Shown here piece by piece: positions 11,950 through 20,992 of a DNA stretch of 64,000 nucleotides. The notes under the pieces were generated by a model. The model saw only the letters and a list, made by a program, of their open reading frames with translations, had not been told where the DNA came from and did not search any database. Each line of letters starts with the position of its first letter. The stretch's first letter is position 1. The stretch covers positions 1 through 64,000 of the forward strand of contig CACDUV010000002.1 in the NCBI GenBank assembly GCA_902556065.1. The letters run 5' to 3'. The position numbers were made by a program, and so were the translations under genes. This stretch comes from an uncultured Pelagibacteraceae bacterium. GTDB taxonomy: Bacteria; Pseudomonadota; Alphaproteobacteria; Pelagibacterales; Pelagibacteraceae.

Positions 11950-14647
11950 CTTCTTTTATAACTTTTTTTAAACTGATAGGATTTTTAAGTTTATCTAACA
12001 TTTCTTTAGGACAAACCTGAATGAAATTATTAATTTCATTATCATAATTTTCAATTATTTCTTTAGATAACAAAGATCCTGTCTCTTCATGGTGTTCTTT
12101 GATTAAATTTTTTAAATTCTCTTTCCAATAATCTGTTTCGACATTTTGCCAAACAACTGATTCTGGGTTTACTTTTTTTTCAAATTCTTGTGATTTGTCA
12201 TAGATAAATGCCATACCACCTGTCATACCAGCAGCAAAGTTATCTCCAACATCCCCTAGAATTACTACAGTTCCACCAGTCATATATTCACAGCCATTAG
12301 AGTCACATCCCTCAATAACCGTAACCGCACCTGAATTTCTTACAGAGAATCTTTCACCGGCTTGACCAGCTGCAAAAAGTTTTCCAGATGTTGCTCCGTA
12401 TAGAACTGTATTTCCTAAAATAGTATTTTCATTCGAAACTAAGTTACTTTCCTCTGGTAGTCTTATAGAAATTGTAGCTCCTGAAAGACCTTTGCCAACA
12501 TAATCGTTTGCATCACCTTTTAATACTAACTTCAAACCTTTAGATGAAAAGGCTCCAAAAGATTGGCCGGCTGATCCTTTAAAGTTTAATACTAAAAAAT
12601 TATCATCAAGTTTTTCATAACCATATTTTTTATATAAATGGTGAGATATTCTTGTTCCAACTGCTCTGTGAGTATTTTTAATTAAATATTCTTTTTCAAT
12701 TTTTTCAGAATTATCTAAAGCTTTTTCTATTTCAGGCCATATTTCTTGGTCTAGAGTATCTGGCACCGAATTAATTTCTTGGCTTTCACAGTATCTAGCA
12801 TTGTTTCCAGAATCTGCTTGAACAAACAAAGGATTTAAATCTAAATCATCTAAATTAGGTGAACCCTTACTAACTTGTCTAAGTAAGTCAGTTCTACCTA
12901 TAATGTCATTTAATGATTTAAAGCCTAATTTAGCTAAAATTTCTCTAACCTCAGTTGCTATAAACGTAAATAGATTAACAACCTTATCTGGTGTTCCGGT
13001 AAATTTTTCTCTTAATTTTTGATCTTGAGTACAGACACCAACGGGGCATGTGTTTGAATGACATTGTCTTACCATTATGCATCCCATTGCAACTAAAGCA
13101 GTTGTTGCAACTCCATACTCTTCTGCTCCCATCATGGCTGCTATAACAACATCTCTACCTGTTTTAATTCCTCCATCAGTTCTGAGTGTAACTTTGTGTC
13201 TAAGATTATTTAATGTTAAAACCTGATTAGCCTCTGTTAATCCCATCTCCCAAGGGATACCTACGTATTTTACACTTGTTTGCGGTGTAGCTCCAGTTCC
13301 GCCATTATGTCCTGAAATTAGTATTATGTCTGCTTTTGCTTTGGCAACTCCTGCAGCAATAGTCCCAACTCCTGAGGATGCAACCAGTTTTACTCCAACT
13401 CTTGCTTTTGGATTAATCTGTTTTAGATCATAAATAAGCTGCGCAAGATCTTCAATTGAATAAATATCGTGGTGTGGTGGAGGAGAAATTAGTGTTACTC
13501 CAGGTGTTGAGTGTCTTAACTTTGCTATTTCATCTGTTACTTTGAAGCCTGGAAGTTGTCCACCTTCTCCAGGCTTTGCACCTTGTGCAATTTTTATTTC
13601 AATCTCATTGCAATTGTTCAAATAATTAACTGTTACACCAAATCTTGCTGAGGCTATTTGTTTTACTCTTGAGTTTGCGCTATCTCCATTATCTAACACT
13701 TTAAATCTTTTTTCATCTTCACCACCTTCACCACTACAAGAAGCTCCTTTAATTCTATTCATACCTGTAGCCAAAGTTTCATGCGCCTCTTTAGATAAAG
13801 CACCATGAGACATGCTTCCGCTTCCAAATCTTTTTAAAATATTTTCTATTGGTTCTACTTCTGAAATATCTATAGATCCCCTTAATTTTTTTTCTCTAAA
13901 ATCAATTAAGTCCCTTAAATTTATTGGTGGTAAATTATAAATACCTTCTGCATATCTTTTATAAGCGTCATAAGAATTAGAACCAACTGCACTTTGGAGT
14001 AAATGTATAAGTTTCCCTTGGTATTGGTGTGTTTCTCCATTTTTTCTATATCTATAAATCCCTCCGATAGGAAGGATTGTATCAGTGCTTTCAAATGCTT
14101 CTTTATGAATTGCTCTTATTTTTTTTTCAATTCCAGTAAGTCCAATACCAGAAATTTTAGACACAACTCCTGGAAAATAATCCGAAACAATAGTTCTACT
14201 TAATCCAACAGTCTCGAAATTGCATCCACCTCTGTAAGAACTTAAAACAGAGATACCCATCTTAGACATGATTTTTAATAAGCCTGCATTGACAGATTTA
14301 ATGTATCTTTCAACGCATTCTTCAAAACTAAACTTTCCAAATAATTTTTTTTCAAATCTTTGATATAAGCTATCAAATGCCAAATAAGGATTGACCGTTG
14401 TTGCTCCAACACCAATTAAAGTTGCAAAAGAGTGTGTATCTAATGCTTCTCCAGATTGGACATTGATTGACACATAGCCTCTTAATTTTTTCTCAATTAA
14501 ATACGAGTTAATTGCACCAACTGCAAGAAGCATCGGAATTGGAAGTTTTGAGATTGACAAATCTTTATCGCTAAGAATTAATTGCGTAACACCCTGTCTA
14601 ACAGCAATTTCTGCATCTTTTTGAATTGTTTTAATAGCATCGTACAA
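11942..14647 (-). CDS. gltB: Glutamate synthase large subunit, C-terminal part (FMN-binding and GXGXG domains), separated from the N-terminal part by a frame change
   Basis: 901 aa; GEGGEDEKRF, KPGEGGQLPGFKVT, GGIKTGRDVVIAAMMGAEEYG, TCPVGVCTQ. The reading frame extends upstream of the listed ATG as GNNSAIIDCTFAENNSLYDAI. Confidence 0.95.
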   Translation of the reverse strand: MYDAIKTIQKDAEIAVRQGVTQLILSDKDLSISKLPIPMLLAVGAINSYLIEKKLRGYVSINVQSGEALDTHSFATLIGVGATTVNPYLAFDSLYQRFEKKLFGKFSFEECVERYIKSVNAGLLKIMSKMGISVLSSYRGGCNFETVGLSRTIVSDYFPGVVSKISGIGLTGIEKKIRAIHKEAFESTDTILPIGGIYRYRKNGETHQYQGKLIHLLQSAVGSNSYDAYKRYAEGIYNLPPINLRDLIDFREKKLRGSIDISEVEPIENILKRFGSGSMSHGALSKEAHETLATGMNRIKGASCSGEGGEDEKRFKVLDNGDSANSRVKQIASARFGVTVNYLNNCNEIEIKIAQGAKPGEGGQLPGFKVTDEIAKLRHSTPGVTLISPPPHHDIYSIEDLAQLIYDLKQINPKARVGVKLVASSGVGTIAAGVAKAKADIILISGHNGGTGATPQTSVKYVGIPWEMGLTEANQVLTLNNLRHKVTLRTDGGIKTGRDVVIAAMMGAEEYGVATTALVAMGCIMVRQCHSNTCPVGVCTQDQKLREKFTGTPDKVVNLFTFIATEVREILAKLGFKSLNDIIGRTDLLRQVSKGSPNLDDLDLNPLFVQADSGNNARYCESQEINSVPDTLDQEIWPEIEKALDNSEKIEKEYLIKNTHRAVGTRISHHLYKKYGYEKLDDNFLVLNFKGSAGQSFGAFSSKGLKLVLKGDANDYVGKGLSGATISIRLPEESNLVSNENTILGNTVLYGATSGKLFAAGQAGERFSVRNSGAVTVIEGCDSNGCEYMTGGTVVILGDVGDNFAAGMTGGMAFIYDKSQEFEKKVNPESVVWQNVETDYWKENLKNLIKEHHEETGSLLSKEIIENYDNEINNFIQVCPKEMLDKLKNPISLKKVIKEVS

Positions 14648-14676
14648 ACTATTATTTTCTGCAAAGGTACAATCAA

Positions 14677-16446
14677 TTATTGCTGAGTTGTTTCCAAAAA
14701 ATCAATGAATTTTTCAAACTGAGAATTAGATAAGATTGGGCTATTAAGAACATAAATATTCTGTTTTGTTAAATTATCAAAATCTAGAATATTGCCAAGA
14801 TTTCCAAATCTTGTTTTTAGACTCATCACTTTATTTTCTCTCAACGAGTCTATTGGTGGATTTGTAACTTGACTAAAATTTTGTCTAAAAAAATGATAAA
14901 GAGGTCTATATTTATCTGATAGCACAGCTAAAGGGGTATCATCACCCATAGACCCTGTTGCCTCTTTTGCATCCTCTGCCATAGGGTGTAAAATTAATTC
15001 AAGATCCTCTAAACTAATTCCAAAAGTATATTGTCTTCTTCTTAAATCATCACCTGAATAAGAATTTTTTTCATCCTCAATCGTTAGCTTGTCATCTAAA
15101 TCAATAATTTGTGAATTAAAATGCTTGTACTCTTTTGCTAAATAATCCTTAATTTGTTTATTAGTAAATACTTTTCCTTTTTCAATTCTTACTCCAATAA
15201 TTTCTCCAGGACCTAATCTTCCTTTTGATAAAATTCTTTTTTCATTTAGCTCAATCATCCCAGTTTCTGAGCCTGCAAATAATAATTTATCCTTTGTGAT
15301 TGCATATCTTAAAGGTCTTAGTCCATTTCTATCATTCGCAGCAATAACCCACTCGTTGTCAGTTCCAGCTATAGCAGCAGGTCCATCCCAAGGTTCCATC
15401 GTGCTATTTAAAAAGTTAAATAATTGCTGATGATCTTTTGGCAAAGTTTTATTTTTCTTGGACCATGCATCAGGAACTAACATTAGTTTAGCCAATGGTG
15501 CAGGTTGACCTGAAATATTTAATAATTCGAAAACATTATCTAGAGCTGCAGAATCTGAGGCTCCTTGTTGAATAACTGGCTTAAGATTTTCTATATCATC
15601 AAATAATGGGCTATTCATTTCTTGTTCATGAACTTTCATCCAATTTTTATTTCCCCTATAAGTATTAATTTCTCCATTATGCGCAATTGCTCTGAATGGT
15701 TGAGCAAGATTCCAACTTGGAGCTGTATTGGTTGAAAACCGCTGATGAAATATTGCGTATCTTGATACAAATCTTTCATCATTTAAATCTAGATAAAATT
15801 CTGAAATTGCTTCAGCTAAAAACATTCCTTTGTAAATAATTGACTTTGAACTTAACGAACAAATATAAAAATTATTCAATGATTTTTTGAAAGCTTCATT
15901 TTCGATTTTTCTTCTTGTCTCATAAATTTTTCTCTCCAAATCTTTATTTGTGAGTTCTTTATTATGAGATTTAAAAAGTACTTGAATAATCTCAGGCATA
16001 GTTTGAAAAGCTTTTTCACCTAAAACCTTTGGATTAACAGGAACTTGTCTCCAGCCATAAATATTAAAATCATTTTTCGTTAGTTCGCTTTCAACAATTG
16101 TTTTACAGCTCTCTTGTGCTGCATAGTCATTACGTGGAAGAAAAATCATTCCTATGCAGATGTCAGAACTATCATGCGTATGTCCTGTAACCTCAATTTT
16201 CTCAATAAAAAAATCTTTTGGAATTTCTACGTGAATTCCTGCTCCATCTCCTGTTTTGCCATCGGCATCTACTGCACCCCTATGCCAAACTGCTTTTAAA
16301 GCTTCAATTCCATATTCAACTACATTTCTAGATTTTTTTCCCTCTGTTGAAGCTATTAAACCTACTCCACAAGCATCATGTTCCATATCCTCAGAATAGA
16401 CATTGTTTTTCTTAAGTAGATCAAAATTTTTTTTATAGGTTTTCAT
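14677..16446 (-). CDS. gltB: Glutamate synthase large subunit, N-terminal part (class II glutaminase domain)
   Basis: 589 aa; MEHDACGVGLIAS and AIFHQRFSTNTAPSWNLAQPFRAIAHNGEINT; stops 30 nt before the C-terminal ORF. Confidence 0.95.
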   Translation of the reverse strand: MKTYKKNFDLLKKNNVYSEDMEHDACGVGLIASTEGKKSRNVVEYGIEALKAVWHRGAVDADGKTGDGAGIHVEIPKDFFIEKIEVTGHTHDSSDICIGMIFLPRNDYAAQESCKTIVESELTKNDFNIYGWRQVPVNPKVLGEKAFQTMPEIIQVLFKSHNKELTNKDLERKIYETRRKIENEAFKKSLNNFYICSLSSKSIIYKGMFLAEAISEFYLDLNDERFVSRYAIFHQRFSTNTAPSWNLAQPFRAIAHNGEINTYRGNKNWMKVHEQEMNSPLFDDIENLKPVIQQGASDSAALDNVFELLNISGQPAPLAKLMLVPDAWSKKNKTLPKDHQQLFNFLNSTMEPWDGPAAIAGTDNEWVIAANDRNGLRPLRYAITKDKLLFAGSETGMIELNEKRILSKGRLGPGEIIGVRIEKGKVFTNKQIKDYLAKEYKHFNSQIIDLDDKLTIEDEKNSYSGDDLRRRQYTFGISLEDLELILHPMAEDAKEATGSMGDDTPLAVLSDKYRPLYHFFRQNFSQVTNPPIDSLRENKVMSLKTRFGNLGNILDFDNLTKQNIYVLNSPILSNSQFEKFIDFLETTQQ

Positions 16447-17885
16447 TAAGCTACTTTTTTTTCATTTTTGGATTTGGTTTCTAAATGATTTTTTATGGAA
16501 TTCGCTGCGTCTCTCCCATCTTTAATTGCCCAAACAACTAATGAAGCTCCTCTAACTATATCCCCAGCAGCAAAAACACCACTTAGATTAGTTTCCATAG
16601 TATCGAAATCAGTCTTTATTGTTCCCCATTTTGTAACTTGAAGTTCATTGCTATCAAATAAATTAGGTAAATCCTCAGGATCAAATCCAAGAGCTTTAAT
16701 AACCATATCTGCTTTTATTTCATAGCTTGATCCTTCTTGAACTTCAGGTTTTCTTCTTCCAGTTTCATCTGGTTCACCTAACTTTATTTCATCTACAACT
16801 AAATTTTCTACCTTATTAGTTCCTTTAAATTCTTTAGGACTAGATAACCAAACAAATTCAACACCTTCTTCTTCTGCATTTGCAACTTCTCTTGCTGAAC
16901 CAGGCATATTTTCTTTATCTCTTCTGTACAAGCATTTTACTGATTTTGCTTTTTGTCTTACTGAAGTTCTCACACAATCCATTGCTGTATCACCTCCACC
17001 AATTACAACAACATCTTTTCCTTCTGCATTTAAAATTCCCTTGTCAAATAATTCAACCTCATCACCCAATCCTTTCTTGTTTGATGCTGTAAGAAAATCC
17101 ATTGCTGGAAAAATATTATCTAAATCATTACCTGGTAAATTAACTTCTCTTGCTTTGTAAACTCCTGTTGCAATTAATACTGCATCATGTTTTTTTCTTA
17201 ATTGCTCTAAACTTGCATCCTTGCCAACTTCGAAATTTTGTATGAATTCTATTCCACCGTCTTTTAAAAGTTTTGTTCGTCTTTCAACTATTTCTTTTTC
17301 TAATTTAAAATTTGGAATTCCATATATTAACAATCCTCCAGCTCTATCATAACGATCGTAAACTGTAATTTTATACCCATTTTTTCTTAACTGTTCTGCC
17401 GCCGCTAATCCAGCAGGACCAGCTCCTATAATTCCAACACTTTGATTTTTTTCATTTGTAACTTCAATTGGTTTAACCCAACCTTGTTCCCAGGCGTTAT
17501 CTGTTATATATTTTTCTACAGAGCCAATTGTAACTGTTCCATGACCAGACTGTTCAATTACACAATTACCCTCACACAATCTATCTTGCGGACAGATTCT
17601 TCCACAAACCTCAGGCATATTGTTAGTGCTTTGGGAAAGCTCGTATGCTTCTTTTAATCTTCCCTCAGCAGTTAACTTTAGCCAATCAGGAATATTATTA
17701 CTTAAAGGACAATGAACCTGACAGAAAGGAACACCACACTGAGAACATCTACTTGATTGCTCTTTAGCTTTTTCATTGATATATTCATCATAAATCTCTT
17801 TAAAATCCTTTTTTCTTTGATCAACTTCCCTTTTAGGTGGAGTTTGTTGACCTATTTTTACAAATTTTAACATTTTGTCAGTCAT
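16446..17885 (-). CDS. gltD: Glutamate synthase small subunit
   Basis: 479 aa; CSQCGVPFCQVHCPLSNNIPDWL, VGIIGAGPAGLAAAEQLRKNGY, VIGGGDTAMDC. Confidence 0.96.
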   Translation of the reverse strand: MTDKMLKFVKIGQQTPPKREVDQRKKDFKEIYDEYINEKAKEQSSRCSQCGVPFCQVHCPLSNNIPDWLKLTAEGRLKEAYELSQSTNNMPEVCGRICPQDRLCEGNCVIEQSGHGTVTIGSVEKYITDNAWEQGWVKPIEVTNEKNQSVGIIGAGPAGLAAAEQLRKNGYKITVYDRYDRAGGLLIYGIPNFKLEKEIVERRTKLLKDGGIEFIQNFEVGKDASLEQLRKKHDAVLIATGVYKAREVNLPGNDLDNIFPAMDFLTASNKKGLGDEVELFDKGILNAEGKDVVVIGGGDTAMDCVRTSVRQKAKSVKCLYRRDKENMPGSAREVANAEEEGVEFVWLSSPKEFKGTNKVENLVVDEIKLGEPDETGRRKPEVQEGSSYEIKADMVIKALGFDPEDLPNLFDSNELQVTKWGTIKTDFDTMETNLSGVFAAGDIVRGASLVVWAIKDGRDAANSIKNHLETKSKNEKKVA

Positions 17886-18068
17886 AAAAAATACAATTTT
17901 TCGGCAAATTATATAATGATTTTATTTAATAAAGCATTAAATAGGTCATATTTATTGACTTTTAATCTCTCATTTTTGTTATAAATAAACAGGTTTCTAA
18001 TAAATGCATAGCTACTATGATCAAATCGTATTGTTTGAAATATAAACTTTATAAGCTACGAAGAAATT

Positions 18069-18833
18069 ATGTTTCAGAATATTATAGAAGTTTTAATCCT
18101 TTCAGCAATTCAAGGGATCTCGGAATTTGTTCCAATAAGTTCTTCTGCACATTTAATTCTAGTTTCAAGTTTATATGAATTTAAATCTAGCTCATTACTA
18201 ATTGATATTAGTCTTCATTTAGGATCTCTTTTTGCAATAATTTATTATTTCAAAGAAGAGCTATTAAACATCAATAAAAATAAGAGATTGATAAGTTTAA
18301 TTATTATTGGATCTATTCCATTAATAATCTTTGGATATATTTTATATACCACAGGATTAATTTACAGCTTACGAAACATTGAAACTATTGCATGGACAAC
18401 TTTAATATTTGCAATTGTTTTATATATTTCAGACAAAAGTCGCTTTGATAAAAAAATTTCTTCAAATTTAAATATTCAATCAATTCTATTTATAGGAATA
18501 ATGCAAATTTTATCTTTAATACCAGGGGTAAGCAGAGCAGGTGTTACAATAACAGCTGCGAGGATTTTGAAATTTAATAGAGTGGATTCGAGTAAAATAT
18601 CTTTTTTACTATCTATCCCAGCATTAGCTGGTGCAAGTGTACTTAGTTTAAAAGATATTTTTAATCAACCAACTGAATTTAATTATTTGGTAATAATTGC
18701 AATTATATCTTCTTTTATTTTTTCTTTTTTAACAGTTAAATATTTTTTAATTTTTATAAATAAGTTTTCTATGAATGTATTTGTGATTTATAGAATAATA
18801 ATTGCTTTAGTATTGTTTAGTTTAATTTATTAA
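18069..18833 (+). CDS. uppP: Undecaprenyl-diphosphatase
   Basis: 254 aa; AIQGISEFVPISSSAHLIL and PGVSRAGVTITAAR motifs of the BacA/UppP family. Confidence 0.92.
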   Translation: MFQNIIEVLILSAIQGISEFVPISSSAHLILVSSLYEFKSSSLLIDISLHLGSLFAIIYYFKEELLNINKNKRLISLIIIGSIPLIIFGYILYTTGLIYSLRNIETIAWTTLIFAIVLYISDKSRFDKKISSNLNIQSILFIGIMQILSLIPGVSRAGVTITAARILKFNRVDSSKISFLLSIPALAGASVLSLKDIFNQPTEFNYLVIIAIISSFIFSFLTVKYFLIFINKFSMNVFVIYRIIIALVLFSLIY

Positions 18834-19723
18834 ATTTTTTTTCTTTTTATTAGAGGGAGTAATTGTGATAATAAAACTCCACACAAAATAAAAAAACATC
18901 CAAGTATATTATTTATATCTAATACTTGATTTAAAATAAACCATGCCGCTACAGTTGCAAATACACCCTCAAGGGAGAAAATAATTGCTGCTGGTGCAGG
19001 TGTAATATTTTTTTGTGCATAAATTTGTAATACAAATGCAAATCCTCCGGATAATATTCCAGCATATAATATAGAATATATTTCCATTATAATGTTGTTC
19101 CAAACAAATTCTTCGTAAAGAATTCCAATTAAAAAAGATAAAATAGCTACGATTAAAGTTTGAATTGCTCCAATTGTAAGTGGAAGATTATATTTAAAAA
19201 TAATGATACCGGTAAATATAATATGTGTACTCCAAAATAGAGCTCCAAGTACAACTAAAGTGTCGCCCAACCTGACAGTTGCATCATAAAAATTTGTTAA
19301 TAAATATCCTCCAATTAAACACAAAATTACTGAAGGCCAAACACTCCAGTGAATTGATTTTTTTCCAAACAGATAAATTATGATAGGCACCATAGGCACA
19401 TAAAAGATTGTAAAAAAGGCTGCATTTGCAACATCTGTATAGAGCAAAGCAACCTGTTGTAATGCAGAACCTAAAAATAAGGATAGTCCTATTAAAGACA
19501 CATAAATTATAAATGTTTTTTTATCTGTTTTTAATTCTGATTTAAAATTTTTTAACTCAAATAAAATTACGAGTGGGGTAATAGCTAAAAAACCAACAAA
19601 GAATCTGACTGCATTAAATGTAAAAGGACCAATATTGTCCATCCCAGTATCTTGAGCAATAAAAGTTGTGCCCCATATAAAAGTGCATAACAAAGCACTA
19701 AATAGGGAAATGGACTTAGACAT
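18830..19723 (-). CDS. DMT/EamA family transporter
   Basis: 297 aa, about 10 TM; CTFIWGTTFIAQ and FSLEGVFATVAAWFILNQ, EamA-like. Confidence 0.85.
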   Translation of the reverse strand: MSKSISLFSALLCTFIWGTTFIAQDTGMDNIGPFTFNAVRFFVGFLAITPLVILFELKNFKSELKTDKKTFIIYVSLIGLSLFLGSALQQVALLYTDVANAAFFTIFYVPMVPIIIYLFGKKSIHWSVWPSVILCLIGGYLLTNFYDATVRLGDTLVVLGALFWSTHIIFTGIIIFKYNLPLTIGAIQTLIVAILSFLIGILYEEFVWNNIIMEIYSILYAGILSGGFAFVLQIYAQKNITPAPAAIIFSLEGVFATVAAWFILNQVLDINNILGCFFILCGVLLSQLLPLIKRKKI

Positions 19724-19729
19724 TTTTGA

Positions 19730-20992
19730 TTATACAGCTAGCTTATAGGCAAAATTTTTGCCTAAGTTTTCTTTAAGGTCATTGTTAAATCTTGCAGCCT
19801 CAGCACCGTCAATGATTCTATGATCATAAGACAAAGAAATCGGCAGCATTGTTCTAATTTGAAACTTTCCATTTATATAAATTTGTTTTTTCTCTGACCT
19901 ACCTACTCCTAAAATTGCTACTTCAGGATAATTTATTATTGGTGTAAAAAATGAACCACCTATTCCTCCTAGGCTAGTAATAGTCATTGAACCACCAAAC
20001 AATTCCTTTTTATCTATTTTTAAATTTCTACAAAGCTCGCTCACCTCCCTTAACTCTCTACTAATATGTGAAATTTTTTTATTATTAGCATTTCTAATTT
20101 TTGGAACCATTAATCCGTTTGGAGTGTCTACAGCTATACCTACATGGTAATATTTTTTCATTGTCATTTTACCTGTTTCAATTTCATCAATAGAAGAATT
20201 AAAACTTGGAAATTTTTTTAACGAGGCAACTAAAGCTTTTACAATAAATGCTAAAGGAGTAATTTTAATTTTTTCTCCTGTATAAATATCAGTCAAAGAA
20301 TTTCTAAAGCTTTCCATTTCTGTAATATCAGCCTCATCATGATTTGTAACATGAGGTATAGTAGTCCATGAATTTGTTAAATACTTTGATGATAATTTTT
20401 TTACTCTTGGTATATCTTTGATCTCTATTTCACCAAAATCTGAATGCTCAAATTCATTTTTAATTTTATTTGGTTTTTTTTCCTCAACGACTTCAGCGTT
20501 ATGGTTTGATCTTAATGCTACAAATTGTTTTATATCGTCTTCAACTACTCTTCCATCTCTCTCACTTCCTAAAACTTTATTTATATCTACACCAAGTTCT
20601 CTAGCAAATTTTCTGGCTTTTGGGCTTGCTGATGAAATGTTAGACACATTATTTAAAACTTTAGTTTGTTGTTGAATTTCAGGTTTTGTTACTTCAATTT
20701 TTTTAAACTCTTTTTCTATTATTGGTTTCTCTTCATCTTTTTGATTTATCTCTGATGATTTTTCTAAAGTTAAAATTAAATCTCCTTCGGATACTTTATC
20801 TCCAACTTTTATATTTAAGTTAGAAATTTTACCTTCAAAACTAGATGGTATTTCTACGCTAGACTTATCACTTTCTATTGTAATTAAAGGGTCATTTTTT
20901 TTAATTGATTGGCCTTTATTTACTAATACCTCAATAACCTCAACATCTTTAAAATCTCCTATATTTGGTACCTTAATTTCAATATCTGACAT
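19730..20992 (-). CDS. aceF: Pyruvate dehydrogenase E2 (dihydrolipoamide acetyltransferase), single N-terminal lipoyl domain
   Basis: 420 aa; lipoyl motif TIESDKSSVEIPS, E3-binding domain SPKARKFARELGVDINKV, catalytic SLSYDHRIIDGAEAARF. Confidence 0.92.
   Translation of the reverse strand: MSDIEIKVPNIGDFKDVEVIEVLVNKGQSIKKNDPLITIESDKSSVEIPSSFEGKISNLNIKVGDKVSEGDLILTLEKSSEINQKDEEKPIIEKEFKKIEVTKPEIQQQTKVLNNVSNISSASPKARKFARELGVDINKVLGSERDGRVVEDDIKQFVALRSNHNAEVVEEKKPNKIKNEFEHSDFGEIEIKDIPRVKKLSSKYLTNSWTTIPHVTNHDEADITEMESFRNSLTDIYTGEKIKITPLAFIVKALVASLKKFPSFNSSIDEIETGKMTMKKYYHVGIAVDTPNGLMVPKIRNANNKKISHISRELREVSELCRNLKIDKKELFGGSMTITSLGGIGGSFFTPIINYPEVAILGVGRSEKKQIYINGKFQIRTMLPISLSYDHRIIDGAEAARFNNDLKENLGKNFAYKLAV

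Noticed and set aside
16880-17092. ORFs antisense to gltD, gltB, infC, thrS, fabB, coaBC/dut and the other listed short overlaps
   Set aside because: Fully overlap well-supported conserved genes on the other strand; no RBS or recognisable domain.
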